Shown piece after piece: positions 5,401-12,365 of a DNA stretch of 12,365 nucleotides (position 1 is its first letter; each line of letters opens with the position of its first letter). The notes under the pieces are model-generated. The model was not told the origin of the DNA and ran no database searches. It worked only from the letters and a program-made list of their open reading frames with translations. Where the stretch lies: NCBI GenBank assembly GCA_937873545.1, contig CALMWI010000342.1, forward strand, positions 1 to 12,365. Direction: 5' to 3'. Origin of the DNA: an uncultured bacterium (GTDB lineage Bacteria; UBA4055). Both the position numbers and the translations under genes were made by a program.

Positions 5401-7041
5401 CTATTCTGAAGGAACTTCCTGAACAGGCGGCTGTTCCGGAGAAGAATCGTCCTCTTTCGCTTTTGATTTCCTTTGTTTCTTCTTTTCGCGTCTTTCTTTT
5501 TTAGCCCTCTGCGCTTCTTCGTCAACTTTAGGTTCGTAAAATATTCTTGTTATAGTAGAAACCGTCGCTGTTTTAAAATATTCGTATCTTAAAAACAAAA
5601 ACGCGTCCTTAGTCAGTACAGGAAAATCATTATCCAAAGATATCGCAAGCTGTTTAGCATAAAATCCGTCGTTCGCCTTCCATTTTTTTGTGTCAACCAT
5701 AAATATCGATTCATACGGGTCGTACTTTCCCATAAAAACAATATCTTCGCCCAAAAAACCTATCCCGTTATCCTTTGTAGCCACATCGCCCATAATAACT
5801 TCCGAGCTTTCATTTTTAACGATCTTTGAAACTATCTCGGTTTCTTTTATCGCTACTGTCGCTACCTGAAGATTGATAATATTTGTTCTTTTCTCTCTTA
5901 AGTCGAGAGGTGTTTTTGAGATCGGCAAAGCCTTACAATAATAAAGCTTTTTACCCGACGGGCTCCACTGATACGGATAGTCAGTAAAGCCTGATAAATT
6001 ATCCACTGTAGTGCCTATTTTGTCTTTCATATTATAAATATTTAGAGAATATTCAGCATAACCTTTACCCTGAATCATATCTTTTTTATATGAAACAAAA
6101 GCAAAAACATAAGGGACCGTCGGAGAGCATACGGGTCTAAGCTGATCGAACTGCTTTTTTATACACAGAGTATATTTTGCGCCTTTAAAGTCTGCGTCTT
6201 TATACTGGAACAGCTTTCTGACTACGGCGATGTTCATATCGTCCGCGAATTTTTCTTTCTTGCTTTCTTTCTGGAGTTTGAGCGTGAAAAAAAGGTCTTC
6301 TCCGGTAGAATTGAAATCTGCGTACAAACAGTGGTTTACCGTACCTTTCGGTTCTTCAAAATCAAGCCTTGAAATCTTTACGGCAGACTCATCCATCAGG
6401 TGCGGGTCCAGAATTTCTACAATATAGATCTGGTCCCTGTTCTCATAACCGTTAGAACTAAATGCCATATAATTTTTATCCGGATGCCAGTTGGCTCCCC
6501 TATCCTGAACAGGAAAAGATATTCTTCTTATGTTACGCTCATAATCTTCTATAGAGGAAACCTGAACTAAAAATTGTGATTCGATGTTATAAAGTATCAG
6601 TTTTATTGATTTGTCATCAGTTGTAGTAACTTCAAAACTTAGAAGATTATTATCAAAAGGGGCGGCCTGGATATTTGAGATATATCCGTTAAGCTCAGGG
6701 TCATCACCGGCTATGATGTCTTCCATCGTAAGGTTCTTCCCGTCAAAGATATTTTGAACGAGTTCTGAAATTTTTTCGGAGCTTAAAGTATCAGTCTTTT
6801 CGGCAGCTGGCGCCGGAACATCCTCCGGGGCTATAGCGGCTTCAGGCGCGGGTTCTGTTTGTTCCTCAGTCTTAATTTCCTCTTTTATAACCGCTTCAGG
6901 CTCGTCTTCTGTTTGAGCCGGAACAGATATCTCAATAGCCGGAACATCTTCTTCAAGAACCGTATCGCCCAAGATCGGATCTTCCGTCTGAGAAAAAGTA
7001 ATTGAACTGATCATTAGTACTGCCAATAATAGTTCTTTCAT
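5401..7041 (-). CDS. Exported TolB-like beta-propeller protein of unknown function
   Basis: A 546-residue protein with a signal peptide (1-18, likely cut near FSQ-TE), so probably periplasmic or surface-exposed. Residues about 20-85 are a Pro/Glu/Ala-rich low-complexity linker. The middle (about 120-500) contains repeats like the WD40-like PD40/TolB propeller: GANWHPDKNYMAFSSNGYEN (182-201), ADFNSTGEDLFFTL (241-254), YQWSPSGKKLYYCK (357-370) and DIVFMGKYDPYESIFMVD (433-450). The tail (508-546) is first strongly basic (RAKKERREKKKQRKSKAK) and then acidic and Pro/Glu-rich. It could bind a partner in envelope assembly, as TolB does, but no Tol or Pal gene is nearby and I infer no specific role. 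A GGGGGT ribosome-binding site precedes the ATG. It is the last gene of the minus-strand operon, 26 nt after parC. Confidence 0.8.
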   Translation of the reverse strand: MKELLLAVLMISSITFSQTEDPILGDTVLEEDVPAIEISVPAQTEDEPEAVIKEEIKTEEQTEPAPEAAIAPEDVPAPAAEKTDTLSSEKISELVQNIFDGKNLTMEDIIAGDDPELNGYISNIQAAPFDNNLLSFEVTTTDDKSIKLILYNIESQFLVQVSSIEDYERNIRRISFPVQDRGANWHPDKNYMAFSSNGYENRDQIYIVEILDPHLMDESAVKISRLDFEEPKGTVNHCLYADFNSTGEDLFFTLKLQKESKKEKFADDMNIAVVRKLFQYKDADFKGAKYTLCIKKQFDQLRPVCSPTVPYVFAFVSYKKDMIQGKGYAEYSLNIYNMKDKIGTTVDNLSGFTDYPYQWSPSGKKLYYCKALPISKTPLDLREKRTNIINLQVATVAIKETEIVSKIVKNESSEVIMGDVATKDNGIGFLGEDIVFMGKYDPYESIFMVDTKKWKANDGFYAKQLAISLDNDFPVLTKDAFLFLRYEYFKTATVSTITRIFYEPKVDEEAQRAKKERREKKKQRKSKAKEDDSSPEQPPVQEVPSE

Positions 7042-7067
7042 AATTTACCCCCGTTCATAAATGTATA

Positions 7068-9119
7068 TCATTTTTCCTCGTCATCACCGAAAAGGTCAGG
7101 CTGTATTTTGCTTTGCTTTTTTTTCCTATCGACTCTACCTTCATCAAAAATTTCCAGCGGTAAGGTTTCATTAATCACTGTTGTTTCTTCCGGCACTTCT
7201 TCCGATGCGCTTCCGTTGTCTGGTTTTTCAGCTTTTATTTTGATAATATTCTTATTTGACATCCTGATCCCGTTGGCAGAAATCCCTTTGACCTTAAAAT
7301 CCTTTATATCGAATTCGACCAGAAAATTTCTCATCTTTTTTGAAGGCTCAAGTTCGCATGTGAAATGTAGGTCAGTCCGTTTTGTAAAGTACTCCAGCCT
7401 GCATCCCTCGGGATAATATCTGTAGTCCTTATCCAGAATATACTTAATATCCGAAAATCTTTTGAGGTAACAGTAATTTGTTTTTTTGTCTCTGTAAATA
7501 ACAGAAAAAACCGTACCGTTTATATGGCTCACAACATCGAAATACTGAAGTCCTTTGCCGATGAACTCTTTCTCGTTGACCCTCACTACCTTATGCATTC
7601 CGTTCTTGAACATCAGAAGAACATGGGAAAACTCGCTGACCATAATGAACTCTTCGGATTTAAGGTTGGTCCCCAGATATCCGTTAGCCCTGTCATAATA
7701 CAGCTTTATATTCTCAATTGCCGCATCCTTTGCCAGTATGGTTTCAAGACTTTCAATTTTAGTTCTTCGAGGATACGCAGGTCCGTATTTCTCTAAAAGG
7801 TCCTTTATATAATCAATTGTGAATCCGGTAATCCTTCCGAGGTTTTTCTTAACAAGTTTTATTTCAGTTTCGATCTCTTTAAGTTCTTTCTTGTTTTTAT
7901 TCAGATCGAATCTTGAAATTTTCTTAATAGGCAGCTGAAGGAGCTTTTCCACATCTTCGTAAGTCACTTCTCTTATAAGCTCATTCGAAAAAGGTATGAA
8001 AGCGTCAAGGACAGCATTAAGTATCATCTTGTAATTATTTAGCTCTTCAATTCTCTGATAAATGCGGTTCTCTATAAATATCTGAGCAAGCGTTCTCGCA
8101 TGGAATTTTTCATTCAGCAGTTCAAGCTTTATCTCAAGTTCCTTTTTTAGATATCCTACCAGATTGTCAGTGGTCTCTTTTACCACATCGGTAATGGTAG
8201 TGACAACAGGCATATCATCTTTTATAACAAGGAGCGATACTGAAATACTCTGTTCGCACTCCGAAAAAGCATACAGTGCGGATATAGCCTCGTCCGAATT
8301 GTAACCTCTTGCAAGATTTACTTCTATTTCCACCTCTGAAGTCGTATAGTCATTAATAGATGCGATCTTCAGTTTACCGGATTTTGACTGCTTTTCGATC
8401 GAAGCTATTACCGATTCGGTCGTTGTACCGAAAGGAATTTCTTTGATTACGAGTTTTTTATCTGTCGGAGCTTCAATAACAGCTCTTACCCTTACTTTGC
8501 CGTTCCCATCGCTATACCCGCTCACATCTATCAGCCCGCCATGTAAAAAATCCGGGTAAAGACTGAATTCTTTACCTTCAAGATAATCGATCTGAGCCTG
8601 AAGCACTTCCGCAAAATTATGGGGCAGTATCTTTGTCGCCATTCCTACTGCAATACCTTCGACACCGAGAAGAAGGAGCACGGGTATCTTCGCCGGAAGA
8701 ACAACCGGTTCCTGATTTCTTCTGTCATAAGAATCCTTAAATTCTGTAATGTCGCTGTTGAAAAGCACTTCCTTCGCAAGCGGAGTCAGACGGGCTTCAA
8801 TATACCTTGCCGCCGCCGCACCGTCACCAGTTATTATATTTCCAAAATTACCTTGGGTATCTATAAAATAATCTTTTGATGCAAGCCCGACAAGAGCATC
8901 CCCTATAGATGCGTCGCCGTGAGGATGGAACTGCATTGTGTGTCCGACAATGTTCGCGACTTTATTGAACCTTCCGTCGTCCATCCTGAACATTGAATAC
9001 AGAACTCTGCGCTGAACAGGTTTAAGGCCGTCTTTTATGTCGGGAATAGCTCTTTCTTTAACGACATAATTGGCGTATTCGAGAAAATTTGAATCTATAA
9101 GCTGTTTAAGATTGCTCAT
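7068..9119 (-). CDS. parC: Type IIA DNA topoisomerase A subunit, ParC-like
   Basis: The 683-residue DNA cleavage and rejoining subunit of a type IIA topoisomerase. Near the N-terminus are DGLKPVQRRVLYSMFRM (30-46) and the winged-helix motif FHPHGDASIGDALV (64-77). The catalytic tyrosine is Y106 in AAARYIEARLTP. The tower and coiled-coil region spans about 330-450. The C-terminal part (about 485-630) is short for a full GyrA six-blade pinwheel, and I see no clear GyrA box, so this looks like a topo IV-type subunit. The variant with DASIGDAL and TQGNFGNIITGDGAAAARYI resembles Bacteroidetes-type ParC. Ala70 occupies the position of the quinolone-contact serine. The protein ends with QPDLFGDDEEK, a possible clamp-binding motif. 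The gene starts 3 nt after the pyrF stop with only a weak ribosome-binding site. Confidence 0.92.
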   Translation of the reverse strand: MSNLKQLIDSNFLEYANYVVKERAIPDIKDGLKPVQRRVLYSMFRMDDGRFNKVANIVGHTMQFHPHGDASIGDALVGLASKDYFIDTQGNFGNIITGDGAAAARYIEARLTPLAKEVLFNSDITEFKDSYDRRNQEPVVLPAKIPVLLLLGVEGIAVGMATKILPHNFAEVLQAQIDYLEGKEFSLYPDFLHGGLIDVSGYSDGNGKVRVRAVIEAPTDKKLVIKEIPFGTTTESVIASIEKQSKSGKLKIASINDYTTSEVEIEVNLARGYNSDEAISALYAFSECEQSISVSLLVIKDDMPVVTTITDVVKETTDNLVGYLKKELEIKLELLNEKFHARTLAQIFIENRIYQRIEELNNYKMILNAVLDAFIPFSNELIREVTYEDVEKLLQLPIKKISRFDLNKNKKELKEIETEIKLVKKNLGRITGFTIDYIKDLLEKYGPAYPRRTKIESLETILAKDAAIENIKLYYDRANGYLGTNLKSEEFIMVSEFSHVLLMFKNGMHKVVRVNEKEFIGKGLQYFDVVSHINGTVFSVIYRDKKTNYCYLKRFSDIKYILDKDYRYYPEGCRLEYFTKRTDLHFTCELEPSKKMRNFLVEFDIKDFKVKGISANGIRMSNKNIIKIKAEKPDNGSASEEVPEETTVINETLPLEIFDEGRVDRKKKQSKIQPDLFGDDEEK

Positions 9120-9122
9120 TAC

Positions 9123-9935
9123 TTATTTCAGACAATTGTTTATCTGATCCCTTAGTTTTTTTGCTTCTTCTCCTGCCCGTTCGGCAAAATCAGCTCCCTC
9201 AGACGCGAAAATTATGCCTCTTGACGAATTGACCAGAGAAAGAACATCATTTTTAACAAATCCGTACTTAACTGTGTTTTCCAGATCACCGCCCTGAGCT
9301 CCGATCCCCGGGATGAGGTACGGAAGTTCGGGAGCCGCTTTTCTGATGTTTTCTAACATCTGAGGATGAGTCGCCCCGACGACCAGACCGCAGTTCTTTT
9401 TTGTGTTCCATGTGTTTATTCGCTCGATCACAAATTCATAAAGATACCTGCCGTCAGCCATTTTCTGCATCTGAAAATCAAACGATCCTTTATTAGATGT
9501 TAAAGCCAGAATGAAAACTCCTTTGTCTTCCCTTTCTAGGAACGGACTTATCGAATCTTCGCCCATATACGGGCTGACCGTTATTGCATCGCAGTTGAAG
9601 TGGTCAAAAAAGGCCTGTGCATATTTTTTTGAAGTGTTGCCGATGTCGCCTCTTTTTGCATCGGCTATCTTTATAACGCCGTCACCGATGTATTCCAAAG
9701 TTCTTTCAAAGTATTCGATCCCCCTTGTTCCGAACTGCTCATAAAATGCAAGATTCGGTTTATAAGCTGCGGCAAACTCTTTCGTAGCTTCGATGATTTC
9801 TTTGTTGAATTTTAGAACAGGATCTTTCTCGTTTTTTAGAACGGCAGGGAGTTTGTTAAGCTCTACATCCAATCCTACGCATACTGCCGATCCTCTTTCT
9901 TTAATCGTTTTAATTACATTTTCTTTGAAATTCAT
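9123..9935 (-). CDS. pyrF: Orotidine 5'-phosphate decarboxylase (type 2)
   Basis: Catalyses the last step of UMP synthesis, decarboxylation of OMP, in the cytoplasm. The 270-residue length and pattern fit the longer type 2 OMP decarboxylases. The active-site motif is IADAKRGDIGNT (90-101), with D92, K94 and D97. Other motifs are CVGLDVELNKLP (19-30), ITVSPYMGEDS (118-128), ATHPQMLENIR, IPGIGAQGGDL (208-218) and NSSRGIIFAS (236-245), where R239 contacts phosphate. The ATG overlaps the stop of the GNAT gene as ATGA and has AAGG just upstream. No other pyrimidine gene is near, so its place between two topoisomerase subunit genes is unusual. Confidence 0.95.
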   Translation of the reverse strand: MNFKENVIKTIKERGSAVCVGLDVELNKLPAVLKNEKDPVLKFNKEIIEATKEFAAAYKPNLAFYEQFGTRGIEYFERTLEYIGDGVIKIADAKRGDIGNTSKKYAQAFFDHFNCDAITVSPYMGEDSISPFLEREDKGVFILALTSNKGSFDFQMQKMADGRYLYEFVIERINTWNTKKNCGLVVGATHPQMLENIRKAAPELPYLIPGIGAQGGDLENTVKYGFVKNDVLSLVNSSRGIIFASEGADFAERAGEEAKKLRDQINNCLK

Positions 9936-10474
9936 TGACCTTCCCCGTTTGATATTTTAAATCCGAAACAAAGTCCCTTTAATTTTTTACCCCCGATCTC
10001 ATAAGTCTTCGTGGTAATAAGTTTCCCGCCCAGTTTCTTATAGAAATTCTTCGATTCATTATCTTTCAGCACCCATATAATATACGAAAAAATCTTGTTT
10101 TGTCTAAATATTTCTTCATAAAGTGCTATAAATTTTTTTCCTATTCCTTTTTTCTGATGCTCTTTCAGGATATAAATCGCTTTTATTTCGCCGTCGTAAC
10201 CATCGGTCCTTTTTGAATTTTTTCTCTTTTTTCCGCCCGAGCAGAAACCGATCGCACTGCCGTTTTTTTCAGCTATCAGAAAACAACGGAAAGGATCCTG
10301 AATTTCCTTTAGGGTCTCTTTCCATTTCAGAGCGCTCTTTTCATAGGACATTCCGTCAAGTTTTTCGTCGGGAACTATTCCTTTGTAAGTGGTTCTCCAG
10401 CAGTCAACATGAACTTTCGCTATTTCAAAAGAATCTTCAATGCTTGCTATCCGTATTTTATAACCGTCATGCAT
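9932..10474 (-). CDS. GNAT-family N-acetyltransferase
   Basis: A 180-residue GNAT acyltransferase that would transfer acetyl from acetyl-CoA to an unknown amine. The N-terminus has IRIASIEDSFEIAKVHVDCW (RTTYKGIVPD follows), a common opening in this family. The acetyl-CoA motif A is EIKAIYILKEHQKKGIGKKF (Q/RxxGxG as QKKGIG, about residues 107-112), and motif B is IIWVLKDNESKNFYKKLGGK. The ATG at 10474 is preferred; a TTG one codon upstream (10477) is possible. The gene overlaps the gyrB stop by 8 nt and shows no clear Shine-Dalgarno, which suggests translational coupling. It overlaps pyrF by 4 nt. Substrate is unknown; modification of a protein, antibiotic or metabolite cannot be told apart here. 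Confidence 0.88.
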   Translation of the reverse strand: MHDGYKIRIASIEDSFEIAKVHVDCWRTTYKGIVPDEKLDGMSYEKSALKWKETLKEIQDPFRCFLIAEKNGSAIGFCSGGKKRKNSKRTDGYDGEIKAIYILKEHQKKGIGKKFIALYEEIFRQNKIFSYIIWVLKDNESKNFYKKLGGKLITTKTYEIGGKKLKGLCFGFKISNGEGQ

Positions 10475-12365
10475 CAATGTTCTGTGCGAAGTGGCATTTT
10501 TCTATTATAAAATCTTTTCTCGGCGGTACATCATCGCCCATTAGCATTGTGAAAATCCTGTCAGCTTCAACTGCATCTTCAATATTTATCCTTTTGATCA
10601 GTCTTTTCTCAGGATCTAAAGTCGTCTCTTTTAACTGCTCGGGATTCATCTCTCCCAGTCCTTTATACCTCTGCACCTGAATACCCTTTGCATCCTCACC
10701 GCCCAGCTCTTGTAATATTCTTGCCTTTTCCTCTTCGTTTCCGGGATAAATATAATGAGATATTTTCCCTTTTGTTACCCTGTAAAGCGGAGGCATTGCC
10801 AAGTAAATGTGCCCTCTTTTTATAAGTTCAGGCATATATCTGTAGAAAAATGTGAGCATAAGCGTATTGATGTGAGCTCCGTCAATATCGGCATCTGTCA
10901 TAACAATGATCTTTCCATAACGCAATCTTTCAAGAACGAATCCGTCTCCGTTCGATGAAAATGCTGTCGTATCCCCGTTCTGTCCGGGAACAGAGTCAAT
11001 CTCTGAATCTCCTATCCCCGTACCTATAGCGTTTATAAGATTTTTTATCTCTTCGTTGGCAAGCATTTTATCAAGCCTTGCTTTTTCCACATTAAGTATT
11101 TTTCCCCTTAACGGCAGAACCGCCTGTGTTTTAATGTCCCTTCCGTCAACCGCAGAACCGCCTGCAGAGTCTCCCTCTACAATAAATAATTCGCAATCCA
11201 TAGGATCAGACCCTTTAGAGCAGTCATAAAGTTTTGCAGGCATAGATCCGCCTTCAAAAGCCGATTTCCTTCTTATAAGATCTTTAGCTTTATGAGCCGC
11301 TTCTCTTGCCCTTAAGGCTTCAGTACATTTATCCAGTATCATTCTGGAAATTCTCGGATTTTCATTCATCCATTCAAGAAGTTTTTCATAAACCAGAGAC
11401 TGTACTATACCTGTTATTTCACCGTTCCCCAGTTTCGTTTTCGTCTGACCTTCGAATTGCGGTTCCATGACCTTGATTGATATTACGGCTGTCAAACCCT
11501 CTCTGACATCCGACCCGGTAAGCTTCATTTTATCGTTTTTAAATATCTTGCTGTCTAGAGCGTACTTGTTTATAGCTCTTGTCAAAGCGGATTTAAAACC
11601 TTCTTCGTGCGTACCGCCTTCTATAGTATGTATATTGTTTACGTAAGACTCTATATTTTCTCTGTATGTGTCGTTCCAGGATAAAGCTATCTCCATAGGA
11701 AAATCGTCAATGGTTTTTTCGATCAGGATCGGTTCGCATACGCTTTTTTTATTTTCGTCAATGTATTTAACGAATTCCTTTAGTCCGCCGTGATACTGGA
11801 ATTCGAAAAAAGGCAGAGATCCGTCTTCTTTTCTGGATATTTCTCTATTGTCTTTAAGCGTGATCTTGAGCCCTTTATTTAGAAAAGCCAGCACTCTAAG
11901 CCGGTGAGCAATAGTTTCATAGTTAAATATTATGGTTTCAAATATCTCGGGATCAGGATAAAATGTCTGTTTCGTCCCTCTCAGCTCTGAGTTTTCAACG
12001 ACTTCAAGCGGTTTTACAGTTATTCCTTTTTCAAACTCAATCCTATAGTGTTTTCCTTCCCTGTGAACTTCGGTAATCATCAGTTTTGATAGCGCATTCA
12101 CGCATGATACACCTACTCCGTGAAGGCCTCCGGAAACCTTATAATTCTCTTTGTCGAATTTACCGCCGGCATGAAGTATTGTCATGGCAACTTCTACTCC
12201 GGGTTTATTTTCCTCTTTATGAAGATCAACAGGAATACCCCTTCCATTATCCAGAACGGAAACCGCGCCGTCTTGAGTTATCTCCACATCCACTCTTGTA
12301 CAGTGCCCTGCAAGCGCTTCATCGATAGAATTATCAACTACCTCATTTACAAGGTGATGAAGACC
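10467..12365 (-). CDS. gyrB: Type IIA DNA topoisomerase B subunit, GyrB-like (N-terminus off right edge)
   Basis: The ATPase and TOPRIM subunit; 632 residues are visible and roughly the first 30 are missing. The frame stays open to the edge, beginning GLHHLVNEVVDNSIDEALAG with the Mg-ATP asparagine (window residue 12). GHKL motifs follow: DNGRGIP (39-45) and GGLHGVGVSCVNAL (79-92). The transducer contains IHTIEGGTHEEGF. The TOPRIM domain has FIVEGDSAGG (EGDS) and MTDADIDGAH (DxDxD). RYKGLGEMNPEQL and ADRIFTMLMGDDVPPR close the C-terminus. PLRGKILNVEKA and QFEGQTKTKLGN are GyrB-type rather than ParE-type. Departures include AVDGRD where GyrB usually has AKQGRD, AHINTL instead of AHIRTL, and about 20 extra residues between GTGIG and LRYGK. 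It leads the operon, with GNAT overlapping its stop by 8 nt. Confidence 0.92.
   Translation of the reverse strand, partial: GLHHLVNEVVDNSIDEALAGHCTRVDVEITQDGAVSVLDNGRGIPVDLHKEENKPGVEVAMTILHAGGKFDKENYKVSGGLHGVGVSCVNALSKLMITEVHREGKHYRIEFEKGITVKPLEVVENSELRGTKQTFYPDPEIFETIIFNYETIAHRLRVLAFLNKGLKITLKDNREISRKEDGSLPFFEFQYHGGLKEFVKYIDENKKSVCEPILIEKTIDDFPMEIALSWNDTYRENIESYVNNIHTIEGGTHEEGFKSALTRAINKYALDSKIFKNDKMKLTGSDVREGLTAVISIKVMEPQFEGQTKTKLGNGEITGIVQSLVYEKLLEWMNENPRISRMILDKCTEALRAREAAHKAKDLIRRKSAFEGGSMPAKLYDCSKGSDPMDCELFIVEGDSAGGSAVDGRDIKTQAVLPLRGKILNVEKARLDKMLANEEIKNLINAIGTGIGDSEIDSVPGQNGDTTAFSSNGDGFVLERLRYGKIIVMTDADIDGAHINTLMLTFFYRYMPELIKRGHIYLAMPPLYRVTKGKISHYIYPGNEEEKARILQELGGEDAKGIQVQRYKGLGEMNPEQLKETTLDPEKRLIKRINIEDAVEADRIFTMLMGDDVPPRKDFIIEKCHFAQNIDA

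Noticed and set aside
5418..5439. Hairpin GAACAG/CTGTTC near the mogA-propeller convergence as a terminator
   Set aside because: It is short, has no T tract on either strand, and lies within the coding end of the propeller gene.

Overview
This window comes from a bacterial chromosome of moderate AT content that uses Shine-Dalgarno signals. The organism is probably Gram-negative, because it encodes a signal-peptide, TolB-like propeller protein and a secreted nuclease. I cannot name the lineage. The topoisomerase A subunit has the ParC-like form with HPHGDASIGDAL seen in Bacteroidetes and Chlamydiae-type bacteria, while the glutamine synthetase N-terminus resembles the clostridial/fusobacterial form. 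This mixture suggests an under-sampled phylum, and that placement is inference only.

Layout. (1) Positions 1-1008, minus strand: a secreted staphylococcal-type nuclease with a C-terminal zinc-binding module, followed 15 nt later by the start of a glutamine synthetase gene that runs off the left edge. (2) Positions 1009-1800: an accessory-looking stretch with two degenerate type I-C-like CRISPR repeats separated by 33 nt, a small unknown gene broken by a one-base shift in a homopolymer, and strong palindromes. (3) Positions 1801-3050, minus strand: a YhcG/DUF1016-family PDDEXK nuclease gene. It carries two in-frame 25-bp palindromic repeats and is preceded by a 24-codon leader ORF that overlaps its start. 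(4) Positions 3215-5399, plus strand: a tightly overlapping molybdenum-cofactor operon, moaA-moaC-MOSC-mogA. (5) Positions 12365-5401, minus strand: a compact operon of gyrB-type B subunit, GNAT acetyltransferase, pyrF, parC-type A subunit and a secreted beta-propeller protein, with overlaps or gaps of 26 nt or less.

How the genes work together. MoaA and MoaC make cyclic pyranopterin monophosphate, and MogA/MoaB-type protein adenylylates molybdopterin. The MOSC protein probably handles sulfur or the finished cofactor; moaD, moaE and moeA are not here. The topoisomerase subunits form a plausible heterotetramer partner pair, although the B subunit looks like GyrB and the A subunit like ParC. 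No complete new multi-gene system is evident. The most unusual signals are the in-frame palindromic repeats and overlapping leader ORF of the YhcG gene, the CRISPR-like pair, the homopolymer-broken small gene, and a possible sliding-clamp motif at the end of the topoisomerase A subunit.
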